A stretch of DNA of 64,000 nt from JBDZUZ01 sp040255445 (GCA_040255445.1 JBDZUZ010000002.1:1-64000), one strand, 5' to 3'; counted from the first letter of the stretch, positions 25,462 through 34,508 are shown. Program-made: numbers and translations. The notes: generated by a model not told the origin, from the letters alone.

Positions 25462-25560
25462 GCAAAGCCCCTTTCCGCGCGGCGGTCTCAACCGGTGGCA
25501 GCGCGATGGTACCGCGGGTACCTCAGGAGCCGTACGGCCTTGGGCGGGAACAGGTTGCGG

Positions 25561-26457
25561 TCATTCCCCGGTCGCGGTGGTCGCGACCGCGATCTTTCCG
25601 TACGGAATCGCCGCCCGCTCGGCCTCGGCTCGCGTCGGGTACCGGCCGGTGCGGACCGCGTACAGGGTCTTGCCCGCGGCCTGCACGGTCACGATCCGCA
25701 GCGGCACGCCGCGGAACTGGTAGGCCACCTTCGACGCCTGCTTCTGGGCGGTGTCGCGGCTGGAGAACGCGCCGAACTGGACTGTGTACCCCGAGGCGGG
25801 GGTGCGGGTCACACCCATGGAGGCGTTCGTCCGCGGCGAGGCGGAGGACGATGCGACGGATGTGACCGGCTGCGGCTGGATCGCCGCGGTCGTTGTTCCG
25901 AGGCGGTCGGCGACGAGCATGCGGACCTGTGCATCGCTGACGAACAGGTCGCGGGCCTTCTGGTAATTCCGCTGGGCGTCGGCGCTGCGGCCGAGGGTGC
26001 GATGGCAGTCGCCGGCGTAAATCGCGGCGCGGGCGGCCTCGTCCCCCTCGAGGGACCTGGAGGCCTGCTCGAGCAGGGTGGCGGCGCCGGCGAAGTCGCG
26101 GGTGTCCTTGGCGACCAGGCCCAGGGCCGCCGCGGCCCGGCCGGAGACGCCGCGGTGCGGGCTGTCCAGGAGCGGGTTGAGCCAGCGCTTGGCGTCGTTG
26201 TGGCGGTCGAGGGCCTGAGCCGAGAGGCCGGCGATCAGCGCGGCTTCCTCGCGGGAGGTGGTCGATCCCTTCGCCGCGGCGGCCGCGGCGGCGTCGTAGC
26301 TCTCGCTGTACCGACCGGACTGGTAGAGGGTGACGTAGTCGGTGGCGGGGCGGGTCTGGGTGCTGGCGCACCCGCCAATGCCCAAGGCCGCGAACACCAT
26401 CAAGCACGCCAGGATGATGCGGGCGGTTGTCGGGATCGGCAGGGTCGGCAGAATCAT
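25561..26457 (-). CDS. Lipoprotein with TPR-like region and SPOR domain
   Basis: This 298-residue protein has a signal ending in lipobox 'LGIGGC'. TPR-like helices span about 45-190 ('YQSGRYSESYDAAAAAAA', 'GDCHRTLGRSADAQRNYQKA'). A C-terminal SPOR domain begins at about 222 ('SGYTVQFGAFSSRDTAQKQA' to 'TLYAVRTGRYPTRAEAERA'). SPOR domains bind denuded peptidoglycan glycans, often at division sites. The likely role is an envelope protein linking peptidoglycan to partners. It is divergent from the AMP-ligase gene across 146 bp. Confidence 0.85.
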   Translation of the reverse strand: MILPTLPIPTTARIILACLMVFAALGIGGCASTQTRPATDYVTLYQSGRYSESYDAAAAAAAKGSTTSREEAALIAGLSAQALDRHNDAKRWLNPLLDSPHRGVSGRAAAALGLVAKDTRDFAGAATLLEQASRSLEGDEAARAAIYAGDCHRTLGRSADAQRNYQKARDLFVSDAQVRMLVADRLGTTTAAIQPQPVTSVASSSASPRTNASMGVTRTPASGYTVQFGAFSSRDTAQKQASKVAYQFRGVPLRIVTVQAAGKTLYAVRTGRYPTRAEAERAAIPYGKIAVATTATGE

Positions 26458-26603
26458 CGGGCGGGGGCTCCGGGATGGACGGGGGTTCGCCCCGAATGGC
26501 CGCGATCGGCCGCGTTTCGTTAGGATCTTGTCGCCACGACCGGTGGCCGGAGCCGAGAATCGGACGCGCGCAGACTCTGCGTCGTCTTGTTGGGGTCAAA
26601 ACC

Positions 26604-28067
26604 TTGAGCGTTCACGCCGCGATCTTGTCCAGCCTCATCCGCAGAGCCGGTCGCACACTCGTTGTCGACGACCGGCGGAGCTACCGCGGGTACGAGATCC
26701 TCGCCGGTGCGATGCACCTCGCGGGCCGGCTGCAAGGTGTAAACGGGACAGACACGCTCGGCCTGCTGCTGCCCACCAGCGGCGCATACCCGATCGCGCT
26801 GCTCGCGGGTTGGATCCTGGGCAAGACGGTTGTGCCGCTCAACTACCTGCTCAAGCGGGAGGAACTGGCGTACGTCATCGACCACTGCGGCACCGACACG
26901 ATTCTGACGGCGCAGCCGATGCTCGACTACCTCGGCTACACACCCGATGGGGCGAATGTCATCCGCATGGAGGACACGGATTTCTCCGGCGTGCCGCCTT
27001 TCAACTGGCCGGCGACGAAGGAGGATGACGACCTCGCCGTGCTGCTCTACACCTCGGGCACGACCGGCAAGCCCAAGGGCGTGATGCTCAGCCACGGCAA
27101 CCTCAAGGCCAACATCCGGCAGATCGAGGAGTGGGTCGAGTTCACCACCGACGATGTCATGATGGGCGTGCTGCCCCAGTTCCACACCTTCGGCCTGACG
27201 GTGCTGACGCTGCTGCCGTTGGCGGTGGGGATGAAGACGATTTATTCGGCGCGGTTCGTCCCGCAGAAGATCGTGAAGCTCATCCGTGAGCACAAGCCGA
27301 CGGTCCTGGTGGCGATCCCCTCGATGTACAACGCGCTGCTGGCCACGAAGGACTCGACGGCCGAGGACCTGGCGAGTTTGAAGTACACGGTTTCTGGCGG
27401 CGAGCCGCTGCCGGAGTCTGTGTTCAATCGCTTCCGCGAGCGGTTCAACATCACGCTCAACGAGGGATACGGGCTGACGGAGACGGCGCCGGTGACGAAT
27501 TGGTGCCGGCCGCACGAGTGGCGCCTGCGCTCGGTAGGCATGTCGCTTCCTCAAATCGATCAGCGCATCGCCGATCCGAGCGGCGAGAAAATCATGCCGA
27601 CAAACGCCGAGGGCGAAGTGCAGATGCGCGGGCCCAACGTGATGAAGGGCTACTACCGAGACCCCGATGCGACCGCCGCGGTCTTCACAGCAGATGGCTA
27701 CTTCAAGACCGGCGACATGGGCCGGCTCGATGAGGACCGGTTTCTGTATATCACCGGGCGCATCAAGGAGATGCTGATCATCGGCGGCGAGAACGTGTTC
27801 CCCCGCGAGATCGAGGAAGTGCTCAACGCCAACCCGACGGTTGCGGCGAGCGGCGTGGTGGGCAAGGCGGATGACATGCGCGGCGAGGTTCCGATCGCGT
27901 TTGTCGAGGCCCGCGAGGGCGAGACCGTTGATCCCAAGGCGCTGCGGAGCTGGTGCCGCGAGCGGCTCGCGGGGTACAAGGTGCCCGATGAGGTCCGCGT
28001 GGTGGAGAGCCTGCCGCGGAACCCGACCGGTAAGATCCTGCGCCGCGAGCTGAAGAAGCTGGTTTGA
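26604..28067 (+). CDS. AMP-dependent acyl-CoA synthetase/ligase
   Basis: This is an ANL-superfamily enzyme of about 487 residues that activates a carboxylic acid as an acyl-adenylate and normally passes it to CoA. Motifs are the P-loop 'YTSGTTGKPKGVMLSHG', 'LNEGYGLTE', 'YFKTGDMGRLDE', 'ITGRIKEMLIIGGENVFP', and the C-terminal Lys in 'RNPTGKILRREL'. The start is uncertain. TTG 26604 ('SVHAAILSSLIRRAG') has 'gggg' about 9 nt upstream and begins where family similarity begins; the frame extends upstream without conserved sequence. Substrate is unknown; a fatty acid is most likely. Confidence 0.88.
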   Translation: MSVHAAILSSLIRRAGRTLVVDDRRSYRGYEILAGAMHLAGRLQGVNGTDTLGLLLPTSGAYPIALLAGWILGKTVVPLNYLLKREELAYVIDHCGTDTILTAQPMLDYLGYTPDGANVIRMEDTDFSGVPPFNWPATKEDDDLAVLLYTSGTTGKPKGVMLSHGNLKANIRQIEEWVEFTTDDVMMGVLPQFHTFGLTVLTLLPLAVGMKTIYSARFVPQKIVKLIREHKPTVLVAIPSMYNALLATKDSTAEDLASLKYTVSGGEPLPESVFNRFRERFNITLNEGYGLTETAPVTNWCRPHEWRLRSVGMSLPQIDQRIADPSGEKIMPTNAEGEVQMRGPNVMKGYYRDPDATAAVFTADGYFKTGDMGRLDEDRFLYITGRIKEMLIIGGENVFPREIEEVLNANPTVAASGVVGKADDMRGEVPIAFVEAREGETVDPKALRSWCRERLAGYKVPDEVRVVESLPRNPTGKILRRELKKLV

Positions 28068-28097
28068 TTTGGGATGATCTGAGCGGAGGAGGATCGC

Positions 28098-28685
28098 ATG
28101 GCCCGCACGCCGTCAACCATGGTTGCGCTCGGCACGCCCGCCCCGCCCTTCGAACTGCCCGATGCGACGGGCACGAAGTTCAGACTCAGCGATATCGCCG
28201 CGGGCCGGCCGGCGCTGGTGATGTTCATCTGCAACCACTGCCCGTTCGTGAAGCACGTCCGCAGCGAGCTCGCGGCGATCGGGCGGGACTACGGCGATTC
28301 ACCGAAGGGCAACGGCCGAGTCGGCATCATCGCGGTAATGTCCAACGACATCGAGAACTACCCGGACGATCGGCCCGAGCTGATGGCGAAAGAGGCGAAC
28401 GAAGCCGGGTACACGTTCCCGTATGTCCATGATGCGACGCAGGCGGTCGCGAAGGCGTACCACGCGGCGTGCACACCCGATTTCTTCCTGTACGACAAAG
28501 ACGGCAAGCTCGCCTACCGCGGGCAGCTCGATAACAGCCGTCCGGGTAACGGCGTACCGGTGACGGGCAAGGACCTGCGAGCCGCGATCGATGCGGTGAT
28601 CGCGGGGAAGAGCCCGGGCGCGGATCAGAAACCGAGCATCGGGTGCAACATCAAGTGGATGGCGGGGAACGCGCCGACGGGCTGA
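28098..28685 (+). CDS. Thioredoxin-like AhpC/TSA-family protein
   Basis: This 195-residue protein has a thioredoxin fold with the active site Cys45-Asn-His-Cys48 in 'MFICNHCPFVKHV'. This marks a cytosolic redoxin-like family in which the CNHCPF motif is typical. A strong RBS ('ggaggagg') precedes the ATG. There is no signal peptide. 'CTPDFFLYDKDGKLAYRGQL' is the conserved cis-Pro and strand region. A thiol redox role is likely; the partner is unknown. It follows the AMP-ligase by 30 nt and is probably cotranscribed. Confidence 0.9.
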   Translation: MARTPSTMVALGTPAPPFELPDATGTKFRLSDIAAGRPALVMFICNHCPFVKHVRSELAAIGRDYGDSPKGNGRVGIIAVMSNDIENYPDDRPELMAKEANEAGYTFPYVHDATQAVAKAYHAACTPDFFLYDKDGKLAYRGQLDNSRPGNGVPVTGKDLRAAIDAVIAGKSPGADQKPSIGCNIKWMAGNAPTG

Positions 28686-28698
28686 TCGACGCGTCAGT

Positions 28699-29295
28699 TC
28701 ACCCGTTCGACCTTCGCACCACGAGCGACGGGTACTGCTCCGCAAACTCGTCCGCCAGCATCGCGTAGCGCACATGATCCGCCCGCGAGCCATCGATCTG
28801 CAGGTACTTCGGTGAGTACCCCTCCCTGCGGAACCCGAGCTTCTCGATCAAACCGATCGAAGCCTCGTTGTGCGGCTGGATGTTCGCCTCAACTCGGGCG
28901 AGGCCGAGCGTGCCAAACGCCTCCTGCAGCGCGAGCGGGATCGCTTCGGTCATGATGCCCCAGCGCGCGAACCGTTTACCGGTCCAGTAGCCCAGGAAGC
29001 ACTGCTGGAGCGGGCCTCTGATGATCTCGTTGAGCGAGACCTGCCCGGCGATTTCGGCGGTCTCGTTCAGCACCACGAGCATCCGGCGTGATCGCGTCGT
29101 GTTGGCTGTCTCCAGCAGACGCTCGAACGCCGACAGTTCCGAATCCGGCGGCCGCGGCTCCCATTTCGTCAGGAACTCGCCGCTCTCGGCGCGGAGCGAT
29201 TCGTACGCGGCCTCATCAGAGGCGAATGGGAACCGCAGGTGCACCTTCGCGCCTGTACGCAACGCGGCCTTCAGACTCTCCTCCCGCGGCGTCAC
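28699..29295 (-). CDS. GNAT acetyltransferase (RimJ/RimL-like)
   Basis: This 198-residue protein starts at GTG 29295, which overlaps the upstream yjbQ stop in a GTGA arrangement. The GNAT core includes 'AGQVSLNEIIRGPLQQCFLG', 'RWGIMTEAIPLALQEAFG' and 'VEANIQPHNEASIGLIEKLG', with 'FRREGYSPKYLQIDG'. This is the RimJ/RimL type, which acetylates protein N-termini or small molecules. A longer frame exists upstream but lies within yjbQ. The substrate cannot be assigned. Confidence 0.87.
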   Translation of the reverse strand: MTPREESLKAALRTGAKVHLRFPFASDEAAYESLRAESGEFLTKWEPRPPDSELSAFERLLETANTTRSRRMLVVLNETAEIAGQVSLNEIIRGPLQQCFLGYWTGKRFARWGIMTEAIPLALQEAFGTLGLARVEANIQPHNEASIGLIEKLGFRREGYSPKYLQIDGSRADHVRYAMLADEFAEQYPSLVVRRSNG

Positions 29296-29696
29296 GAGAC
29301 ATGCACCACGACCTCGCGCGAGTGCGCCCGGTCGCGGTGCTCCCAGAGGTAGATCCCCTGCCACGTGCCCAGCGCAAGCCGCGGCCCGATCATCGGGATC
29401 GCGATGCTCGTCGCCGTCAGCGAGGCCTTGATGTGGGCCGGCATGTCGTCGGGCCCCTCGCTCGTGTGCGTGTAGAGCGGGTCGTGCTCGGGCACCAGCC
29501 GGGCGAGCCAGGCCTCCAGATCACGCTTCGCCGAGGGGTCGGCGTTCTCCTGGATGATCAGACTCGCCGAGGTGTGCCGCACGAAGACGGTGCAGAGTGC
29601 ATCTTCGCGGCCGCCGCCCTCAACCACTTCCCGCACCTGGTCGGTGATCTCGTAGAGCCCCTGGCCGCGGGTCTGGATGGAGAGCACGCGGACCAT
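29292..29696 (-). CDS. YjbQ-family protein (UPF0047)
   Basis: This 134-residue protein carries the YjbQ signature 'FVRHTSASLIIQENADPSAK' and 'LALGTWQGIYLWEHRDRAH'. Members show weak thiamin phosphate synthase activity in vitro, and their cellular role is unsettled. I use ATG 29696, 7 nt after the guaA stop; an in-frame start at 29747 would overlap guaA and adds non-conserved residues. It overlaps the acetyltransferase start by 4 nt. Confidence 0.88.
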   Translation of the reverse strand: MVRVLSIQTRGQGLYEITDQVREVVEGGGREDALCTVFVRHTSASLIIQENADPSAKRDLEAWLARLVPEHDPLYTHTSEGPDDMPAHIKASLTATSIAIPMIGPRLALGTWQGIYLWEHRDRAHSREVVVHVS

Positions 29697-29703
29697 GCGT
29701 TGG

Positions 29704-31257
29704 TCACTCCCATTCGATCGTCGCGGGCGGCTTGCTGGAGATGTCATAGACGCAGCGGTTCACGCCGCGGACCTCGTTGATGATGCGGTTGGAGATGGTG
29801 GCGAGCGTGTCGTAGGGGATCCGCGCCCAGTCGGCGGTCATGAAGTCCTGCGTCTCGACCGCGCGGATGGCGACGGTCGATTCGTAGGTCCGCCCATCGC
29901 CCATCACGCCCACCGACTGCACGGGCAGCAGCACCGCGAAGACCTGGCTGGTCTTGCGGTACAGGTTCGCCGCGGTGATCTCCTCGAGCAGGATCGCATC
30001 ACACTCGCGGAGCACATCGAGCTTGGGCCGCGTGACCTCACCTAGGACCCGCACGGCCAGGCCGGGGCCCGGGAAGGGGTGCCGCCAGACCATCTGTTCG
30101 GGCAGGCCGAGCACTTCGCCGAGCTTCCTGACCTCATCTTTGAACAGCTCGCGCAGCGGCTCGATCAGCTTGAACCCCAGGTTCTCGGGCAGCCCGCCGA
30201 CGTTGTGGTGCAGCTTGATGCCCGCGGCCTTGCCCGAGTGGCCGTGGCCGGACTCGATCACATCGGGGTAGAGCGTGCCCTGCGCGAGGAACGAGGCGTC
30301 CTTGATCTTCTCCGCGGCGGTCTTGAAGACCTCGATGAAGCGGTGGCCGATGCGGCGGCGCTTCTCCTGCGGGTCTGAGATGCCCTTGAGATCGGCCAGG
30401 AAGTCTTTCTCGGCATCGACGACGGTCAGGTCGATCTTGAAGTGATCGCGGAAAGTCGTTTCGACCAGCGCTCGCTCACCCTTGCGGAGCAGCCCGGTGT
30501 CGACGAACACGCAGTGCAGTTGATCGCCGATGGCGCGGTGCAGCAACGCCGCGGTGACGGCCGAGTCCACTCCACCGGAGAGCCCGCAGATCACACCGGC
30601 GGTGCCGACCTTCTCGCGGACGGCCTTCGCGGCGGTCTCGGCGTAGTCGGCCATCCGCCAGTTGCCGGTGCAGCCGCAGATCTCGTAGACGAAATTGCGG
30701 ATCAGGTCCGCGCCGTGCGGCGTGTGCGTCACCTCGGGGTGGAACTGGACCCCGTAGAAGCGGCGGCCCTCGGCGGTCGAGCGCACCGCGGCGTTGGGGC
30801 AGGTCGGCGTCGTCGCCAACGCCTCGAACAAGCCGCCAACGTCATGGACCTGATCGCCGTGGCTCATCCAGACGATCGTCCGGTCGGGTACCGCGGCGAA
30901 GATCCGGTCCGCCTGTTTGATGTTCAGGTTCGCTCGCCCGAACTCGCGGTGGTCGGCGCGGTCCACCTTGCCGCCCATCAGGTGGCAGGCGAGCTGCATG
31001 CCGTAGCAGATGCCCAGCACCGGCACGCCCAGATCGAAGATGCCAGGATCGCAACGTGGGGCGCCCGGCTCGTACACGCTCGACGGCCCGCCCGAGAGGA
31101 TGATCCCCTTGGGGTTCATCTTCTTGAGCTCCGCGACGCTGATGTCCGGCGCTACCAGGATCGAGAAGACACCGGCTTCGCGCACCCGCCGGGCGATGAG
31201 CTGGACGGTCTGCGAGCCAAAGTCGAGGATCGGGACGATTTCGTCGTGTCCGGTCAT
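29704..31257 (-). CDS. guaA: GMP synthase (glutamine-hydrolysing)
   Basis: This 517-residue enzyme converts XMP to GMP, with glutamine as the amino donor. The class I glutamine amidotransferase domain (about 1-195) carries nucleophile Cys84 in 'VLGICYGMQLA' and 'GVQFHPEVTHTP'. The ATP-pyrophosphatase domain follows with the PP-loop 'GLSGGVDSAVTAALLH'. The C-terminal dimerisation domain ends 'PPATIEWE', as usual. It heads a minus-strand run with yjbQ and the acetyltransferase. Confidence 0.97.
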   Translation of the reverse strand: MTGHDEIVPILDFGSQTVQLIARRVREAGVFSILVAPDISVAELKKMNPKGIILSGGPSSVYEPGAPRCDPGIFDLGVPVLGICYGMQLACHLMGGKVDRADHREFGRANLNIKQADRIFAAVPDRTIVWMSHGDQVHDVGGLFEALATTPTCPNAAVRSTAEGRRFYGVQFHPEVTHTPHGADLIRNFVYEICGCTGNWRMADYAETAAKAVREKVGTAGVICGLSGGVDSAVTAALLHRAIGDQLHCVFVDTGLLRKGERALVETTFRDHFKIDLTVVDAEKDFLADLKGISDPQEKRRRIGHRFIEVFKTAAEKIKDASFLAQGTLYPDVIESGHGHSGKAAGIKLHHNVGGLPENLGFKLIEPLRELFKDEVRKLGEVLGLPEQMVWRHPFPGPGLAVRVLGEVTRPKLDVLRECDAILLEEITAANLYRKTSQVFAVLLPVQSVGVMGDGRTYESTVAIRAVETQDFMTADWARIPYDTLATISNRIINEVRGVNRCVYDISSKPPATIEWE

Positions 31258-31378
31258 GGGCGAGGACGGCCTCCGTCGCCTCCCGGGTTCGGCCCGGAAG
31301 GGGAGAGGTTAGGCGTGTGCACCGCCGCTGGTGCGGTGGCGGGTTGCCGGAGCGTTCCCGCACCGGGCCGGCGGTAGA

Positions 31379-31735
31379 ATGGCGGGCGTGCGAACCCCCA
31401 GATCAACCCGCCCGGCGGCCGCGGCCCTGTCCGTGTTGGCCATGGCGGCGTGCGCATCGCCCCCGCGGGAGAGCTTCGACAGCCCGGACCCGGCCGCCCG
31501 CCGAGCGGCCATCGTGCGGGCCGCGGCGGAAGAGGACACCACGAAGGTGCCGGACTTGGTCCGGATGCTCGACAGCGACGACCCGGCGGTCCGGCTGCTC
31601 GCGATCGGGACGCTCCAACGCTTGACGGGGGAAACGCTCGGGTACGATTACGCCGCACCGGCTCGCGATCGCGATGAGGCGGTCCAGCGGTGGGTCAGCT
31701 ACGCGGAACGATCTGCCGGGGGCGCCACGGAATGA
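31379..31735 (+). CDS. Small HEAT-like lipoprotein
   Basis: This 118-residue protein starts at ATG 31379 and has a basic N-terminus, a hydrophobic stretch and the lipobox 'LAMAAC'. The mature part contains one HEAT-like repeat ('VPDLVRMLDSDDPAVRLLAI') preceded by 'DPAARRAAIVRAAAEEDTT'. The stop overlaps the next start (ATGA), so it is coupled to the RsbW-like kinase. No family assignment beyond that. Confidence 0.72.
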   Translation: MAGVRTPRSTRPAAAALSVLAMAACASPPRESFDSPDPAARRAAIVRAAAEEDTTKVPDLVRMLDSDDPAVRLLAIGTLQRLTGETLGYDYAAPARDRDEAVQRWVSYAERSAGGATE

Positions 31736-32220
31736 CGGGACAATCCGATGTGCTCGCCGAAGTGAGTCTTGGTGGCCGGCAGCCCGACCTGCGGCTCGAA
31801 CTGGTCAGCAACCCCGTGTATTTGTGCGGGGCCCGCGAACTGGTGGCTCAGATCTCGCGTCGGCTGGGTTTCGACGAGCACGCATCGTCGCAGATCGCGC
31901 TCGCGCTCGATGAGGCGCTCGCGAATGTGATCCGGCACGGGTACGAGAGCCGGGAGGACGGTCGGATCTGGGTGAGCTTCTTCCCGCTCGCGGGCCAGAA
32001 CGCATCGGCCGCGGGGATCGAGATCGTCGTCGAGGACGAGGCCCGCCAGGTCGATCCGCTCAAGATCAAGGGTCGCGATCTCGAAGACATCCGCCCGGGG
32101 GGGCTGGGTGTGCACATCATCCGGGAAGTCATGGACGAGGTCCGCTACGAGAAGCGCGGTGAACGCGGGATGCGGCTCACGATGATCAAGCGGCACACGC
32201 CGGGAGCAGGGAATGGCTGA
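31732..32220 (+). CDS. RsbW-type serine kinase / anti-sigma factor
   Basis: This 162-residue GHKL ATPase resembles RsbW/SpoIIAB. It has the N box 'ALDEALANVIRHGYE', the G1 box 'VEDEARQVDP' and the G2 box 'GGLGVHIIREVMDEV'. Such proteins bind a sigma factor or other target and phosphorylate a STAS antagonist, switching partners. ATG 31732 overlaps the previous stop by 4 nt. The next gene is a STAS protein overlapping by 8 nt, which matches the classical kinase-antagonist pair. No sigma factor or PP2C phosphatase gene is adjacent. Confidence 0.9.
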   Translation: MTGQSDVLAEVSLGGRQPDLRLELVSNPVYLCGARELVAQISRRLGFDEHASSQIALALDEALANVIRHGYESREDGRIWVSFFPLAGQNASAAGIEIVVEDEARQVDPLKIKGRDLEDIRPGGLGVHIIREVMDEVRYEKRGERGMRLTMIKRHTPGAGNG

Positions 32221-32560
32221 GCAGGATCCCATCGAGGTGCGGATGTCGGAACGCGACGGCGCGATCGTCGTGCACCCGGATGGCGAGATCGGGTACCACG
32301 AGGCGCCGACGCTGCGCAACAAGCTCAAGGTGGCGTTCGACCGCTCGCCGCGCAAGGTCGTGGCCGATCTGGCAAACGTCGACTACATGAGCACCCCCGG
32401 TCTCGCGACGCTCGTCGAAGCGCTCCAGATCTCGAAGCGCACCAAGGTGCCACTGGTCATCTGCGGCCTGAACGAGCGTGTGCTGGCGATCTTCGAGATC
32501 GCCAAGCTCCAGACCGTCTTCACGATCGTGGGCGGTGTCGATGAGGCTGTCCGCGGCTGA
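32213..32560 (+). CDS. STAS-domain anti-sigma factor antagonist
   Basis: This 115-residue single STAS domain resembles SpoIIAA/RsbV. The phosphorylation loop reads 'VDYMSTPGLATLVEA'. By alignment, Thr61 stands at the usual phospho-Ser site and Ser60 replaces the preceding Asp. 'LVICGLNERVLAIFEIAKL' is the conserved second half. It overlaps the kinase gene by 8 nt. An alternative is an MlaB-like role, since MlaB is also a STAS protein and the next gene encodes an MlaE permease. Both readings are plausible, and the kinase neighbour favours partner switching. Confidence 0.88.
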   Translation: MAEQDPIEVRMSERDGAIVVHPDGEIGYHEAPTLRNKLKVAFDRSPRKVVADLANVDYMSTPGLATLVEALQISKRTKVPLVICGLNERVLAIFEIAKLQTVFTIVGGVDEAVRG

Positions 32561-32605
32561 ACGGGCCCGGCGAGCGGAGGGGGAGCATGAGCGGAGGGGG
32601 GATCA

Positions 32606-33451
32606 ATGGCCGATGAGCCCCAGGACGGACCCAAGGCGCTGCAACTGCCCGCGGCCGCGCTGAACGCGGTCGGCGGCAGAGCGCTGGGGCGGCTTGGTCA
32701 CATCGGGGCGGTGTTCTTCCTCCTCGTCGATGCGTTCCTGTGGGTCGCCCGGGCCATGGTCAGCCGCAAGGTGCGGGTCGGCCGCCCGGCGATCATCGCG
32801 CAGCTCGTCCGTGTCGGCGCCCGGTCCGTGTTCATCGTGTCGCTGGTGTCCGGCTGCGTCGGGCTGATCCTGGCGTTCCAACTCTCGCCGCCGCTGGAGC
32901 AGTTCAGCCGCCGCGATCTGGTCGCCAACATCGTCGGTGTTGCTGTGTTCCGCGAGCTTGGCCCACTGATCGGCGCCATCGTGCTGACGGGCTACGCCGG
33001 AGCCGCGATCGCCGCGGAACTGGGGACGATGGTGGTGGGGGAGGAGATCGAGGCGATGGAGGCCCACGCCCTCGACCCGATCCGCTTCCTGGTTGTGCCC
33101 CGCGTGATCGCGGCGGTCGTCAGCATGACCGCTCTCGCGATCATCGCGGATGTCGTCGCGGTCGCGGCAGCGCTCTTCATCTCCATGGTCGCCCTCGATA
33201 TCCCGCGGCAGACCTTCATGGACAACCTGCTCTTCCAGGTGAAGCTCGTCGATTTCCTCACCGGCGTCGGCAAGGGGGCTGTGTTCGGCCTGCTGATCGG
33301 GCTGATCTCCTGCGCGAATGGGCTGAGCGTCACCGGCGGCGCCGCCGGCGTCGGCCGGGCGACAACCAACACCGTCGTTCAGTGCGTGGTGTCGATCATC
33401 ATCGCCGACCTCGCTTTTACCGCGGTCTTCTACGCCCTGGGCCTGGTGTGA
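32606..33451 (+). CDS. mlaE: MlaE/YrbE-type ABC transporter permease
   Basis: This 281-residue membrane protein is a permease of the MlaE family, which moves phospholipids between the membranes of Gram-negative bacteria. The family signature is clear in 'GYAGAAIAAELGTMVVGEEI' followed by 'MEAHALDPIRFLVVPRVI'. Five or six membrane segments are visible. 'ggaggggg' lies before the ATG. The ATPase (MlaF) and MCE protein (MlaD) usually found beside it are absent here; in their place come a STAS protein upstream and ribH downstream. Confidence 0.9.
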   Translation: MADEPQDGPKALQLPAAALNAVGGRALGRLGHIGAVFFLLVDAFLWVARAMVSRKVRVGRPAIIAQLVRVGARSVFIVSLVSGCVGLILAFQLSPPLEQFSRRDLVANIVGVAVFRELGPLIGAIVLTGYAGAAIAAELGTMVVGEEIEAMEAHALDPIRFLVVPRVIAAVVSMTALAIIADVVAVAAALFISMVALDIPRQTFMDNLLFQVKLVDFLTGVGKGAVFGLLIGLISCANGLSVTGGAAGVGRATTNTVVQCVVSIIIADLAFTAVFYALGLV

Positions 33452-33519
33452 CCGCCAGGGGGTCTTCGGACATCTCGCCGGGCCATTCCCGCCCCACGCG
33501 GCTCCTACCATCCCCGCCC

Positions 33520-34068
33520 ATGGCCAAGCGACCCTCAACGACCGCCCGCCGCGGCACGACTCCGTCACCCCGCGTGGCGATCATCGTCAGCCGTTACAAC
33601 GAATCGATCACGACGCCGCTGCTCGACGCGGCCGCCGCGGCCTTCGCTCAGAAGGGGGGCCGGCCCGAGGATCTGGACGTGTTCGATGCGCCCGGCGCCT
33701 ACGAGCTGACCGCGCTGAGCGCGGCGGCGGCACGCACCGGGCGGTATGCGGGCATCGTCGCCCTCGGGTGCGTGATCCGCGGCGAGACGCGGCACGACCG
33801 CTACATCTGCGATGCGGTTGCTCACGGGCTGACGCAGGTCACGCTCGCGACCGGGATCCCGGTCGCGTTCGGGCTCCTGACCACCGAGAACGCGGCGCAG
33901 GCGCGGGCTCGCGCGGGCGGCCGCCACGGCAACAAGGGCGCCGAGGCGATGGAAGCGTTGCTCGCGACACTCGAGACGCTTGCCCGCATCTCCTCGGGCG
34001 ATGGATCACCTGTGGTAGGCAAGTCCAGACCCGATAAGGCCCGCGCCAGCAGCGGGGGGCGGCGATGA
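33520..34068 (+). CDS. ribH: 6,7-dimethyl-8-ribityllumazine synthase
   Basis: This 182-residue enzyme makes the riboflavin precursor from 5-amino-6-ribitylaminouracil and dihydroxybutanone phosphate. Key segments are 'VSRYNESITTPLLDAA', 'DVFDAPGAYELTA', 'ALGCVIRGETRHDRYICD', with the catalytic His in 'RHDRY', and 'PVAFGLLTTENAAQA'. It has a C-terminal extension of about 25 residues rich in Lys, Arg and Ser. ATG 33520 begins after a non-conserved stretch. The stop overlaps nusB by 4 nt, and ribH-nusB is a common bacterial pairing. Confidence 0.95.
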   Translation: MAKRPSTTARRGTTPSPRVAIIVSRYNESITTPLLDAAAAAFAQKGGRPEDLDVFDAPGAYELTALSAAAARTGRYAGIVALGCVIRGETRHDRYICDAVAHGLTQVTLATGIPVAFGLLTTENAAQARARAGGRHGNKGAEAMEALLATLETLARISSGDGSPVVGKSRPDKARASSGGRR

Positions 34069-34508
34069 GCGTCACGAACCACCAGATCCGTCGGCTCGCG
34101 TTCCAGGTGTTGTTCCAGATCGACGCCCGGGGCGAACTCGATACCGACCTCGTTCGCGAGACGCTGGATGTGCCCGACAACTTCGGCGAGCGCGAGGTGC
34201 GCAAGTCGTTCGACCTCGGTGTGGAGGCGTACAAGGCTCGGCACGCCGCGGACGGCGTCATGGAGAGTCTGGCGCCCGGGTGGCCGGCCGCGCGGCAGCC
34301 CGCGGTTGATCGTGCGATCCTGCGGCTCGCGCACTTCGAGATGACGACGGGCCGCACCCCGCCCAAGATCGCGCTGAACGAAGCGGTCGAACTCGCCAAG
34401 GAGTTCGGCTCGGAGAAGTCGCCGGGGTTCGTCAATGGCCTGCTCGACAAGGTGCTCAAATCACTGCCCGCAGATCAGACGCCCCCGTCTGAGTCTGAGG
34501 AAGCCTGA
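34065..34508 (+). CDS. nusB: Transcription antitermination factor NusB
   Basis: This 147-residue all-helical protein acts in rRNA antitermination with NusE (S10). It starts 'NHQIRRLAFQVLFQIDA', has the RNA-binding Arg-rich beginning, and ends with 'PPKIALNEAVELAKEFG' and 'SPGFVNGLLDKVLK', the family hallmarks. It is coupled to ribH by an ATGA overlap. ftsY follows after 41 nt. Confidence 0.94.
   Translation: MSVTNHQIRRLAFQVLFQIDARGELDTDLVRETLDVPDNFGEREVRKSFDLGVEAYKARHAADGVMESLAPGWPAARQPAVDRAILRLAHFEMTTGRTPPKIALNEAVELAKEFGSEKSPGFVNGLLDKVLKSLPADQTPPSESEEA

Noticed and set aside
24316..26523. Plus-strand frame of 735 codons across the HEAT-like and SPOR genes
   Set aside because: It crosses two supported minus-strand genes and an intergenic gap, and the translation has no domain.
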